NCBI GenBank assembly: GCA_963855995.1
Contig: OY979725.1
Location: 5,652,118 to 5,716,117, forward strand
DNA length: 64,000 bases
Source: Muricea muricata
Lineage: Eukaryota > Cnidaria > Anthozoa > Malacalcyonacea > Plexauridae
Direction of reading: 5' to 3'
The position numbers and the translations under genes are program-made. Under the pieces are notes generated by a model that was not told the origin of the DNA, searched no databases, and worked only from the letters and a program-made list of their open reading frames with translations. This document shows positions 48,368-62,024 of the stretch, piece by piece. Position 1 is the first letter of the stretch; every line of letters starts with the position of its first letter.

Positions 48368-51300
48368 AATCATGTTTTCGGCGCTCAAACACTCGAGATG
48401 AGCGAAATAACATGTTGAAATGAGAAACCTATAACTTGCTTTTAAATTAAAAAAAACGATCTTAGAACCATCAAAATCGCGTTTTAAGCGTTCTAGAAGC
48501 GAGTTGAGCGTAAAACATGCTCAAATCACGAACTAAAAATTGCCGTCCTAAACCGATCACGGCGACGTTTTAGAGCTTAAAATGGTGTTTTCAGTGCTAA
48601 AGTGAACGACTTGAGCGCAATGATGTACTGCAATCACGGACCTAAAAGAGATCTTCTAAATGGAAATTGCTAAACTTAGCAAGTCAAGAATCATGTTCTC
48701 GGCGCCCAACCTATCGAGATGAGCGAAATAAGATGTTGAAATGAGAAACCTATAACTTCCTTGTAAATTTAAAAAAACGATCTTAGAACCATCAAAATCG
48801 CGTTTTAAGCGTTCTAGAAGCGATTTGAGCGTAAAAACATGCTCAAATCACCAACTAAAAATTGCCGTCCTAAATCGATCACGGCGACGTTTTAGAGCTT
48901 AAAATGGTGTTTTAAGTGCTAAAGTGAACGATTGAGCGCAATGATGTACTGCAATCACGGACCTAAAAGAGACCTTCTAAATGGAAATTGCAGAACTTAG
49001 CAAGTCGGGAATCATGTTTTCGGCGGTCAAATATTCGAGATGAGCGAAATAAGATGTTGAAATGAGAAACCTATAACTTGCTTGTAAACTAAAAAGAAAC
49101 GATCTTAGAAGCATCAAAATCACGTATTAAGCGTTCTAGAAGCGATTTGAGCGTAAAAACATGCTCAAATCACGAACTAAAAATTTCCGTCCTAAATCGA
49201 TCACGGCGACGTTTTAGTGTTTAAAATGGTGTTTTCAGTTCTAAAGTGAACGAGTTGAGCGCAATGATGTACTGCAATCACGGACCTAAAAGAGACCTTC
49301 TAAATGGAAATTGCCGAACTTAGCAAGTCGGGAATCATGTTTTCGGCGCTCAAACACTCGAGATGAGCGAAATAACATGTTGAAATGAGAAACCTATAAC
49401 TTGCTTGTAAATTAAAAAAAACGATCTTAGAACCATCAAAATCGCGTTTTAAGCGTTCTAGAAGCGAGTTGAGCGTAAAACATGCTCAAATCACGAACTA
49501 AAAATTACCGTCCTAAATCGATCACGGCGACGTTTTAGAGCTTAAAATGGTGTTTTCAGTGCTAAAGTGAACGAGTTGAGCGCAATGATGTACTGCAATC
49601 ACGCACCTAAAAGAGACCTTCTAAATGGAAATTGCCGAACTTAGCAAGTCGGGAATCATGTTTTCGGCGCTCAACCTATCGAGATGAGCGAAATAACATG
49701 TTGAAATGAGAAACCTATAACTTCCTTGTAAATTTAAAAAAACGATCTTAGAACCATCAAAATCGCGTTTTAAGCGTTCTACAAGCGATTTGAGCGTAAA
49801 AACATGCTCAGATCACGAACTAACAATTGCCGTCCTAAATCGATCACGGCGACGTTTTAGAGCTTAAAATGGTGTTTTCAGTGCTAAAGTGAACGAGTTG
49901 AGCGCAAAGATGTACTGCAATCACGGACCTAAAAGAGACCTTCTAAATGGAAATTGAAGAACTTAGCAAGTCGGGAATCATGTTTTCGGCGTTCAACCTA
50001 TCGAGATGAGCGAAATAACATGTTGAAATGAGAAACCTATAACTTCCTTGTAAATTTAAAAAAACGATCTTAGAACCATCAAAGTCGCGTTTTAAGCGTT
50101 CTAGAAGCGATTTGAGCGTAAAAACATGCTCAAATCACGAACTAAAAATTGCCGTCCTAAATCGATCACGGCGACGTTTTAGAGCTTAAAATGGTGTTTT
50201 CAGTGCTAAAGTGAACGAGTTGAGCGCAATGATGTACTGCAATCACGGACCTAAAAGAGACCTTCTAAATGGAAATTGCAGAACTTAGCAAGTCGGGAAT
50301 CATGTTTTCGGCGCTCAAACCATCGAGATGAGCGAAATAACATGTTGAAATGAGAAACCTATAACTTGCTTGTAAACTAAAAAGAAACGATGTTAGAACC
50401 ATCAAAATCGCGTTTTAAACGTTCTAGAAGCGAGTTGAGCGTAAAAACATGCTCAAATCACGAACTAAAAATTGCCGTCCCAAATCGATCACGGCGACGT
50501 TTAAGAGCTTAAAATGGTGTTTTCAGTGCTAAAGTGAACGAGTTGAGCGCAATGATGTACTGCAATCACGGACCTAAAAGAGATCTTCTAAATGGAAATT
50601 GCAGAACTTAGCAAGTCGGGAATCATGTTTTCGGCGCTCAAACCATCGAGATGAGCGAAATAACATGTTGAAATGAGAAACCTATAACTTGCTTGTAAAC
50701 TGAAAAGAAACGATCTTAAAACCATCAAAATCGCGTTTTAAGCGTTCTAGAAGCGATTTGAGCGTAAAAACATATTCAAATCACGAACTAAAAATTACCG
50801 TCTTAAATCGATCACGGCGACGTTTTAGAGCTTAAAATGGTGTTTTCAGTGCTAAAGTGAACGAGTTGAGCGCAATAATGTACTCCAATCACGGACCTAA
50901 AAGACACCTTCTAAATGGAAATTGCAGAACTTAGCAAGTCGGGAATCATGTTTTCGGCGCTCAAACCATCGAGATGAGCGAAATAACATGTTGAAATGAG
51001 AAACCTATAACTTGCTTGTAAACTAAAAAGAAACGATGTTAGAACCATCAAAATCGCGTTTTAAACGTTCTAGAAGCGATTTGAGCGTAAAAACATGTTC
51101 AAATCACGAACTAAAAATTGCCGTCCTAAATCGATCACGGCGACGTTTTAGTGCTTAAAATGGTGTTTTCAGTTCTAAAGTGAACGAGTTGAGCGCAATG
51201 ATGTACTGCAATCACGGACCTAAAAGAGACCTTCTAAATGGAAATTGCCGAACTTAGCAAGTCGGGAATCATCTTTTCGGCGCTCAAACACTCGAGATGA

Positions 51301-51588
51301 GCGAAATAACATGTTGAAATGAGAAACCTATAACTTCCTTGTAAATTTAAAAAAACGATCTTAGAACCATCAAAGTCGCGTTTTAAGCGTTCTACAAGCG
51401 ATTTGAGCGTAAAAACATGCTCAAATCACGAACTAAAAATTGCCGTCCTAAATCGATCACGGCGACGTTTTAGAGCTTAAAATGGTGTTTTCAGTGCTAA
51501 AGTGAACGAGTTGAGCGCAATGATGTACTGCAATCACGGACCTAAAAGAGACCTTCTAAATGGAAATTGCAGAACTTAGCAAGTCGGG
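48368..51588. repeat. 3221-bp, ten-monomer tandem block, copy 2
   Basis: Second copy with few differences (TTTTCATTGC near 47625 versus TTTTCAGTGC; GAGACC versus GACACC near 50903; GTCCTAAATC versus GTCCCAAATC near 50480). Towards its end it flows into a further four-monomer repeat: ACGATGTTAG at 50388 recurs at 51678, 1290 bp on. Confidence 0.83.
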
Positions 51589-53604
51589 AATCATGTTTTC
51601 GGCGCTCAAACCATCGAGATGAGCGAAATAACATGTTGAAATGAGAAACCTATAACTTGCTTGTAAACTAAAAAGAAACGATGTTAGAACCATCAAAATC
51701 GCGTTTTAAACGTTCTAGAAGCGAGTTGAGCGTAAAAACATGCTCAAATCACGAACTAAAAATTGCCGTCCTAAATCGATCACGGCGACGTTTAAGAGCT
51801 TAAAATGGTGTTTTCAGTGCTAAAGTGAACGAGTTGAGCGCAATGATGTACTGCAATCACGGACCTAAAAGAGATCTTCTAAATGGAAATTGCAGAACTT
51901 AGCAAGTCGGGAATCATGTTTTCGGCGCTCAAACCATCGAGATGAGCGAAATAACATGTTGAAATGAGAAACCTATAACTTGCTTGTAAACTGAAAAGAA
52001 ACGATCTTAAAACCATCAAAATCGCGTTTTAAGCGTTCTAGAAGCGATTTGAGCGTAAAAACATATTCAAATCACGAACTAAAAATTACCGTCTTAAATC
52101 GATCACGGCGACGTTTTAGAGCTTAAAATGGTGTTTTCAGTGCTAAAGTGAACGAGTTGAGCGCAATAATGTACTCCAATCACGGACCTAAAAGAGACCT
52201 TCTAAATGGAAATTGCAGAACTTAGCAAGTCGGGAATCATGTTTTCGGCGCTCAAACCATCGAGATGAGCGAAATAACATGTTGAAATGAGAAACCTATA
52301 ACTTGCTTGTAAACTAAAAAGAAACGATGTTAGAACCATCAAAATCGCGTTTTAAACGTTCTAGAAGCGATTTGAGCGTAAAAACATGTTCAAATCACGA
52401 ACTAAAAATTACCGTCCTAAATCGATCACGGCGACGTTTAAGAGCTTAAAATGGTGTTTTCAGTGCTAAAGTGAACGAGTTGAGCGCAATAATGTACTCA
52501 AATCACGGACCTAAAAGAGACCTTCTAAATGGAAATTGCAGAACTTAGCAAGTCGGGAATCATGTTTTCGGCGCTCAAACCATCGAGATGAGCGAAATAA
52601 CATGTTGAAATGAGAAACCTATAACTTGCTTGTAAATTAAAAAAAACGATCTTAGAACCATCAAAATCGCGTTTTAAGCGTTTTAGAAGCGAGTTGAGCG
52701 TAAAACATGCTCAAATCACCAACTAAAAATTACCGTCTTAAATCGATCACGGCGACGTTTTAGAGCTTAAAATGGAGTTTTCGGTGCTAAAGTGAACAAG
52801 TTGAGCGCAATGATGTACTGCAATCACGGACCTAAAAGAGACCTTCTAAATGGAAATTGCAGAACTTAGCAAGTCGGGAATCATGTTTTCGGCGCTCAAA
52901 CCATCGAGATGAGCGAAATAACATGTTGAAATGAGAAACCTATAACTTGCTTGTAAACTAAAAAGAAACGATGTTAGAACCATCAAAATCGCGTTTTAAA
53001 CGTTCTAGAAGCGATTTGAGCGTAAAAACATGTTCAAATCACGAACTAAAAATTACCGTCCTAAATCGATCACGGCGACGTTTAAGAGCTTAAAATGGTG
53101 TTTTCAGTGCTAAAGTGAACGAGTTGAGCGCAATAATGTACTCAAATCACGGACCTAAAAGAGACCTTCTAAATGGAAATTGCAGAACTTAGCAAGTCGG
53201 GAATCATGTTTTCGGCGCTCAAACCATCGAGATGAGCGAAATAACATGTTGAAATGAGAAACCTATAACTTCCTTGTAAATTAAAAAAAACGATCTTAGA
53301 ACCATCAAAATCGCGTTTTAAGCGTTCTAGAAGCGAGTTGAGCGTAAAACATGCTCAAATCACGAACTAAAAATTGCCGTCCTAAATCGATCACGGCGAC
53401 GTTTTAGAGCTTAAAATGGTGTTTTCAGTGCTAAAGTGAACGAGTTGAGCGCAATGATGTACTGCAATCACGGACCTAAAAGAGACCTTCTAAATGGAAA
53501 TTGCCGAACTTAGCAAGTCGGGAATCATGTTTTCGGCGCTCAACCTATCGAGATGAGCGAAATAACATGTTGAAATGAGAAACCTATAACTTCCATGTAA
53601 ATTT

Positions 53605-55580
53605 AAAAAAACGATCTTAGAACCATCAAAATCGCGTTTTAAGCGTTCTAGAAGCGATTTGAGCGTAAAAACATGCTCAAATCACGAACTAAAAATTGCC
53701 GTCCTAAATCGATCACGGCGACGTTTTAGAGCTTAAAATGGTGTTTTAAGTGCTAAAGTGAACGAGTTGAGCGCAATGATGTACTGCAATCACGGACCTA
53801 AAAGAGACCTTCTAAATGGAAATTGCAGAACTTAGCAAGTCGGGAATCATGTTTTCGGTGCTCACACCATCGAGATGAGCGAAATAAGATGTTGAAATGA
53901 GAAAGCTATAACTTGCTTGTAAACTAAAAAGAAACGATCTTAGAAGCATCAAAATCACATATTAAGCGTTCTAGAAGCGATTTGAGCGTAAAAACATGCT
54001 CAAATCACGAACTAAAAATTTCCGTCCTAAATCAATCACGGCGACGTTTTAGTGCTTAAAATGGTGTTTTCAGTTCTAAAGTGAACGAGTTGAGCGCAAT
54101 GATGTACTGCAATCACGGACCTAAAAGAGACCTTCTAAATGGAAATTGCCGAACTTAGCAAGTCGGGAATCATGTTTTCGGCGCTCAAACACTCGAGATG
54201 AGCGAAATAACATGTTCAAATGAGAAACCTATAACTTGCTTGTAAATTAAAAAAAACGATCTTAGAACCATCAAAATCGCGTTTTAAGCGTTCTAGAAGC
54301 GAGTTGAGCGTAAAACATGCTCAAATCACGAACTAAAAATTGCCGTCCTAAATCGATCACGGCGACGTTTTAGAGCTTAAAATGGTGTTTTCAGTGCTAA
54401 AGTGAACGAGTTGAAAGCAATGATGTACTGCAATCACGGACCTAAAAGAGATCTTCTAAATGGAAATTGCTAAACTTAGCAAGTCAAGAATCATGTTCTC
54501 GGCGCTCAACCTATCGAGATGAGCGAAATAACATGTTTAAATGAGAAACCTATAACTTCCTTGTAAATTTAAAAAAACGATCTTAGAACCATCAAAATCG
54601 CGTTTTAAGCGTTCTAGAAGCGATTTGAGCGTAAAAACATGCTCAAATCACGAACTAAAAATTACCGTCTTAAATCGATCACGGCGATGTTTTAGAGCTT
54701 AAAATGGTGTTTTCAGTGCTAAAGTGAACGAGTTGAGCGCAATGATGTACTGCAATCACGGACCTAAAAGAGACCTTCTAAATGGAAATTGCAGAACTTA
54801 GCAAGTCGGGAATCATGTTTTCGGCGCTCAAACCATCGAGATGAGCGAAATAACATGTTGAAATGAGAAACCTATAACTTGCTTGTAAACTGAAAAGAAA
54901 CGATCTTAGAACCATCAAAATCGCGTTTTAAGCGTTCTAGAAACGATTTGAGCGTAAAAACATGTTGAAATAACGAACTAAAAATTAGCGTCTTAAATCG
55001 ATCACGGCGACGTTTTAGAGCTTAAAATGGTGTTTTCAGTGCTAAAGTGAACGAGTTGAGCGCAAAAATGTACTGCAATCACGGACCTAAAAGAGACCTT
55101 CTAAATGGAAATTGCAGAACTTAGCAAGTCGGGAATCATGTTTTCGGCGCTAAAACCATCGAGATGAGCGAAATAGCATCTTGAAATGAGAAACCTATAA
55201 CTTGATTGTAAACTGAAAAGAAACGATCTTAGAACCATCAAAATCGCGTTTTAAGCGTTCTAGAAGCGATTTGAGCGTAAAAACATGCTCAAATCATGAA
55301 CTAAAAATTACCGTCTTAAATCGATCACGGCGACGTTTTAGAGCTTAAAATGGTGTTTTCAGTGCTAAAGTGAACGAGTTGAGCGCAATGATGTACTGCA
55401 TTCACGGACCTAAAAGAGACCTTCTAAATGGAAATTGCCGAACTTAGCAAGTCGGGAATCATGTTTTCGGCGCTCAACCTATCGAGATGAGCGAAATAAC
55501 ATGTTGAAATGAGAAACCTATAACTTCTTTTTAAATTTAAAAAAACGATCTTAGAACCATCAAAATCGCGTTTAAGCGTT
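53605..55580. repeat. Segment repeated at the window end, copy 1 (offset 8420 bp)
   Basis: Rare variants recur 8420 bp on: ATGTTCAAATGAG near 54213/62633, GAGTTGAAAGCAATG near 54411/62831, GGCGATGTTTTAG near 54683/63103, CATGTTGAAATAACG at 54961/63381 and ATTAGCGTC near 54985/63405. The offset is 26 monomers. Confidence 0.8.
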
Positions 55581-56157
55581 CTAGAAGCGATTTGAGCGTA
55601 AAAACATGCTCAAATCACGAACTAAAAATTGCCGTCCTAAATCGATCACGGCGACGTTTTAGAGCTTAAAATGGTGTTTTAAGTGTTAAAGTGAACGAGT
55701 TGAGCGCAATGATGTACTGCAATCACGGACCTAAAAGAGACCTTCTCAATGGAAATTGCAGAACTTAGCAAATCGGGAATCATGTTTTCGGCGCTAAAAC
55801 CATCGAGATGAGCGAAATAGCATGTTGAAATGAGAAACCTATAACTTGATTGTAAACTGAAAAGAAACGATCTTAGAACCATCAAAATTGCGTTTTAAGC
55901 GTTCTAGAAGCGATTTGAGCGTAAAAACATGCTCAAGTCACGAACTAAAAATTGCCGTCCTAAATCAATCACAGCGACGTTTTAAAGCTTAAAATGGTGT
56001 TTTCAGTGTCAAAGTGAACGAGTTGAGCGCAATGATGTACTCATATGATGGACCTAAAAGAGACCTTCTAAATGGAAATTGCAGAACTTAGCAAGTCGGG
56101 AATCATGTTTTCGGCACTCAAACTATCGAGATGAGCGAAATAAAAAACCTATAACTT

Positions 56158-56190
56158 GTTTAAATAAGAAATAAGAAACCTATAACTTGC
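56158..56190. repeat. Composite monomer junction, copy 3
   Basis: GTTTAAATAAGAAATAAG then a repeated AAACCTATAACTT, preceded by GAGCGAAATAAAAAACC with the CATGTTGAAATG part missing, as in the copies at 9682 and 60691. Confidence 0.7.
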
Positions 56191-59100
56191 TTGTAAACGG
56201 AAAAGAAACGATCTTAGAACCATCAAAATCGCGTTTTAAGCGTTCTAGAAGCGATTTGAGCGTAAACACATGCTCAAATCACGAACTAAAAATTGCCGTC
56301 CTAAATCGATCACGGCGACGTTTTAGAGCTTAAAATGGTGTTTTAAGTGTTAAAGTGAACGAGTTGAGCGCAATGATGTACTGCAATCACGGACCTAAAA
56401 GAGACCTTCTAAATGGAAATTGCCGAACTTAGCAAGTCGGGAATCATGTTTTCGGCGCTCAACCTATCGAGATGAGCGAAATAACATGTTGAAATGAGAA
56501 ACCTATAACTTCCTTGTAAATTTAAAAAAACGATCTTAGAACCATCAAAGTCGCGTTTTAAGCGTTCTAGAAGCGATTTGAGCGTAAAAACATGCTCAAA
56601 TCACGAACTAAAAATTGCCGTCCTAAATCGATCACGGCGAGGTTTTAGAGCTTAAAATGGTGTTTTCAGTGCTAAAGTGAACGAGTTGAGCGCAATGATG
56701 TACTGCAATCACGGACCTAAAAGAGACCTTCTAAATGGAAATTGCAGAACTTAGCAAGTCGGGAATCATGTTTTCGGCGCTCAAACCATCGAGATGAGCG
56801 AAATAACATGTTGAAATGAGAAACCTATAACTTGCTTGTAAACTAAAAAGAAACGACGTTAGAACCATCAAAATCGCGTTTTAAACGTTCTAGAAGCGAT
56901 TTGAGCGTAAAAACATGCTCAAATCACGAACTAAAAATTGCCGTCCTAAATCGATCACGGCGACGTTTAAGAGCTTAAAATGGTGTTTTCAGTGCTAAAG
57001 TGAACGAGTTGAGCGCAATGATGTACTGCAATCACGGACCTAAAAGAGATCTTCTAAATGGAAATTGCAGATCTTAGCAAGTCGGGAATCATGTTTTCGG
57101 CGCTCAAACCATCGAGATGAGCGAAATAACATGTTGAAATGAGAAACCTATAACTTGCTTGTAAACTGAAAAGAAACGATCTTAAAACCATCAAAATCAC
57201 GTTTTAAGCGTTCTAGAAGCGATTTGAGCGTAAAAACATATTCAAATCACGAACTAAAAATTACCGTCTTAAATCGATCACGGCGACGTTTTAGAGCTTA
57301 AAATGGTGTTTTCAGTGCTAAAGTGAACGAGTTGAGCGCAATAATCTACTGCAATCACGGACCTAAAAGAGACCTTCTAAATGGAAATTGCAGAACTTAG
57401 CAAGTCGGGAATCATGTTTTCGGCGCTCAAACCATCGAGATGAGCGAAATAACATGTTGAAATGAGAAACCTATAACTTGCTTGTAAACTAAAAAGAAAC
57501 GATGTTAGAACCATCAAAATCGCGTTTTAAACGTTCTAGAAGCGATTTGAGCGTAAAAACATGCTCAAATCACGAACTAAAAATTGCCGTCCTAAATCGA
57601 TCACGGCGACGTTTAAGAGCTTAAAATGGTGTTTTCAGTGCTAAAGTGAACGAGTTGAGCGCAATGATGTACTGCAATCACGGACCTAAAAGAGATCTTC
57701 TAAATGGAAATTGCAGAATTTAGCAAGTCGGGAATCATGTTTTCGGCGCTCAAACCATCGAGATGAGCGAAATAACATGTTGAAATGAGAAACCTATAAC
57801 TTGCTTGTAAACTGAAAAGAAACGATCTTAAAACCATCAAAATCGCGTTTTAAGCGTTCTAGAAGCGATTTGAGCGTAAAAACATATTCAAATCACGAAC
57901 TAAAAATTACCGTCTTAAATCGATCACGGCGACGTTTTAGAGCTTAAAATGGTGTTTTCAGTGCTAAAGTGAACGAGTTGAGCGCAATAATCTACTGCAA
58001 TCACGGACCTAAAAGAGACCTTCTAAATGGAAATTGAAGAACTTAGCAAGTCGGGAATCATGTTTTCGGCGCTCAACCTATCGAGATGAGCGAAATAACA
58101 TGTTGAAATGAGAAACCTATAACTTCCTTGTAAATTTAAAAAAACGATCTTAGAACCATCAAAGTCGCGTTTTAAGCGTTCTAGAAGCGATTTGAGCGTA
58201 AAAACATGCTCAAATCACGAACTAAAAATTGCCGTCCTAAATCGATCACGGCGACGTTTTAGAGCTTAAAATGGTGTTTTCAGTGCTAAAGTGAACGAGT
58301 TGAGCGCAATGATGTGCTGCAATCACGGACCTAAAAGAGATCTTCTAAATGGAAATTGCAGAACTTAGCAAGTCGGGAATCATGTTTTCGGCGCTCAAAC
58401 CATCGAGATGAGCGAAATAACATGTTGAAATGAGAAACCTATAACTTGCTTGTAAACTGAAAAGAAACGATCTTAAAACCATCAAAATCGCGTTTTAAGC
58501 GTTCTAGAAGCGATTTGAGCGTAAAAACATATTCAAATCACGAACTAAAAATTACCGTCTTAAATCGATCACGGCGACGTTTTAGAGCTTAAAATGGTGT
58601 TTTCAGTGCTAAAGTGAACGAGTTGAGCGCAATAATGTACTCCAATCACGGACCTAAAAGAGACCTTCTAAATGGAAATTGCAGAACTTAGCAAGTCGGG
58701 AATCATGTTTTCGGCGCTCAAACCATCGAGATGAGCGAAATAACATGTTGAAATGAGAAACCTATAACTTGCTTGTAAACTAAAAAGAAACGATGTTAGA
58801 ACCATCAAAATCGCGTTTTAAACGTTCTAGAAGCGATTTGAGCGTAAAAACATGTTCAAATCACGAACTAAAAATTACCGTCCTAAATCGATCACGGCGA
58901 CGTTTAAGAGCTTAAAATGGTGTTTTCAGTGCTAAAGTGAACGAGTTGAGCGCAATAATGTACTCAAATCACGGACCTAAAAGAGACCTTCTAAATGGAA
59001 ATTGCAGAACTTAGCAAGTCGGGAATCATGTTTTCGGCGCTCAAACCATCGAGATGAGCGAAATAACATGTTGAAATGAGAAACCTATAACTTGCTTGTA

Positions 59101-60690
59101 AATTAAAAAAAAACGATCTTAGAACCATCAAAATCGCGTTTTAAGCGTTTTAGAAGCGAGTTGAGCGTAAAACATGCTCAAATCACCAACTAAAAATTAC
59201 CGTCTTAAATCGATCACGGCGACGTTTTAGAGCTTAAAATGGAGTTTTCGGTGCTAAAGTGAACAAGTTGAGCGCAATGATGTACTGCAATCACGGACCT
59301 AAAAGAGACCTTCTAAATGGAAATTGCAGAACTTAGCAAGTCGGGAATCATGTTTTCGGCGCTCAAACCATCGAGATGAGCGAAATAACATGTTGAAATG
59401 AGAAACCTATAACTTGCTTGTAAACTGAAAAGAAACGATCTTAGAACAATCAAAAGCGCGTTTTAAGCGTTCTAGAAGCGATTTGAGCGTAAAAACATGT
59501 TCATATCACGAACTAAAAATTACCGTCTTAAATCGATCACGGCGACGTTTTACAGCTTAAAATGGTGTTTTCAGTGCTAAAGTGAACGAGTTGAGCGCAA
59601 TAATGTACTCCAATCACGGACCTAAAAGAGACCTTCTAAATGGAAATTGCAGAACTTAGCAGGTCGGGAATCATGTTTTCGGCGCTCAAACCATCGAGAT
59701 GAGCGAAATAACATGTGGAAATGAGAAACCTATAACTTGCTTGTAAATTAAAAAAAACGATCTTAGAACCATCAAAATCGCGTTTTAAGCGTTTTAGAAG
59801 CGAGTTGAGCGTAAAACATGCTCAAATCACGAAATAAAATATGCCGTCCTAAATCGATCACGGCGACGTTTAAGAGCTTAAAAAGGTGTTTTCAGTGCTA
59901 AAGTGAACGAGTTGAGCGCAATGATGTACTGCAATCACGGACCTAAAAGAGATCTTCTAAATGGAAATTGCTAAACTTAGCAAGTCGGGAATCATGTTCT
60001 CGGCGCTCAACCTATCGAGATGAGCGAAATAACATGTTGAAATGACAAACCTATAACTTTTTTGTAAATTTAAAAAAACGATCTTAGAACCATCAAAATC
60101 GCGTTTTAAGCGTTCTAGAAGCGATTTGAGCGTAAAAACATGCTCAAATCACGAACTAAAAATTGCCGTCCTAAATCGATCACGGCGACGTTTTAGAGCT
60201 TAAAATGGTGTTTTATGTGCTAAAGTGAACGATTGAGCGCAATGATGTACTGCAATCACGGACCTAAAACAGACCTTCTAAATGGAAATTGCCGAACTTA
60301 GCAAGTCGGGAATCATGTTTTCGGCGCTCAAACCATCGAGATGAGCGAAATAACATGTTGAAATGAGAAACCTATAACTAGCTTGTAAACTAAAAAGAAA
60401 CGATCTTAGAACCATCAAAATCGCGTTTTAAGCGTTCTAGAAGCGATTTGAGCGTAAAAACATGCTCAAGTCACGAACTAAAAATTTCCGTCCTAAATCA
60501 ATCACAGCGACGTTTTAAAGCTTAAAATGGTGTTTTCAGTGTTAAAGTGAACGAGTTGAGCGCAATGATGTGCTCCAATCACGGACCTAAAAGAGACCTT
60601 CTAAATGGAAATTGCAGAACTTAGCAAGTCGGGAATCACGTTTTCGGCACTCAAACCATCGAGATGAGCGAAATAAAAAACCTATAACTT

Positions 60691-60723
60691 GTTTAAATAA
60701 GAAATAAGAAACCTATAACTTGC
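60691..60723. repeat. Composite monomer junction, copy 4
   Basis: The same structure as at 56158, 4533 bp further on (14 monomers). The flanks also share GCACTCAAAC and GAAATAAAAAACC. Downstream, 60750-61554 aligns with 9740-10544 next to the LINE. Confidence 0.7.
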
Positions 60724-61550
60724 TTGTAAACGGAAACGAAACGATCTTAGAACCATCAAAATCGCGTTTTAAGCGTTCTAGAAGCGATTTGAGCGTAAAC
60801 ACATGCTCAAATCACGAACTAAAAATTACCGTCTTAAATCGATCAGGTTAACGTTTTAGAGCTGAAAATGGTGTTTTCAGTGCTAAAGTGAACGAGTTGA
60901 GCGCAAAGATGTACTGCAATCACGGACCTAAAAGAGACCTTCTAAATGGAAATTGCCGAACTTAGCAAGTCGGGAATCATGTTTTCGGCGCTCAACCTAT
61001 CGAGATGAGCGAAATAACATGTTGAAATGAGAAACGTATAACTTCCTTGTAAATTTAAAAAAACGATCTTAGAACCATCAAAATCGCGTTTTAAGCGTTC
61101 TAGAAGCGATTTGAGCGTAAAAACATGCTCAAATCACGAACTAAAAATTGCCGTCCTAAATCGATCACGGCGACGTTTTAGAGCTTAAAATGGTGTTTTC
61201 AGTGCTAAAGTGAACGAGTTGAGCGCAATGATGTACTGCAATCACGGACCTAAAAGAGACCTTCTAAATGGAAATTGCAGAACTTAGCAAGTCGGGAATC
61301 ATGTTTTTGGTGCTCACACCATCAAGATGAGCGAAATAACATGTTGAAATGAGAAACCTATAACTTGCTTGTAAACTTAAAAAAACGATCTTAGAACCAT
61401 CAAAATCGCGTTTTAAGCGTTCTAGAAGCGATTTGAGCGTAAAAACATGCTCAAATAACGAACTAAAAATTACCGTCTTAAATCGATCACAGCGACGTTT
61501 TAAGGCTTAAAATGGTGTTTTCAGTGATAAAGTGAACGAGTTGAGCGCAA

Positions 61551-61554
61551 TGAT
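61551..61554. other. Related 'empty site' of the LINE insertion
   Basis: This monomer shares the rare CACAGCGACGTTTTAAGGC and CAGTGATAAAG of the LINE-bearing monomer at 10480-10530, at an offset of 51,010 bp, but continues TGATGTACTGCAATC with no insertion. It is therefore a good stand-in for the pre-insertion sequence and fixes the junction after GCGCAATGAT. Confidence 0.75.
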
Positions 61555-62024
61555 GTACTGCAATCAAGGACCTAAAAGAGATCTTCTAAATGGAAATTGC
61601 AGAACTTAGCAAGTCGGGATTCATGTCTTCGGCGCTCAAACCATCGAGATGAGCGAAATAACATGTTGAAATGAGAAACCTATAACTTGCTTGTAAACTG
61701 AAAAGAAACGATCTTAGAACCATCAAAATCGCGTTTTAAGCGTTCTAGATGCGATTTGAGCGTAAAAACATGTTCAAATCACGAACTAAAAATTACCGTC
61801 TTAAATCGATCACGGCGACGTTTTAGAGCTTAAAATGGTGTTTTTCAGTGCTAAAGTGAACGAGTTGAGCGAAATGATTTACTGCAATCACGGACCTAAA
61901 AGAGACCTTCTAAATGGAAATTGCAGAACTTAGCAAGTCGGGAATCATGTTTTCGGCGCTAAAACCATCGAGATGAGCGAAAAAACATGTTGAAATGAGA
62001 AACCTATAACTTGCTTGTAAACTA

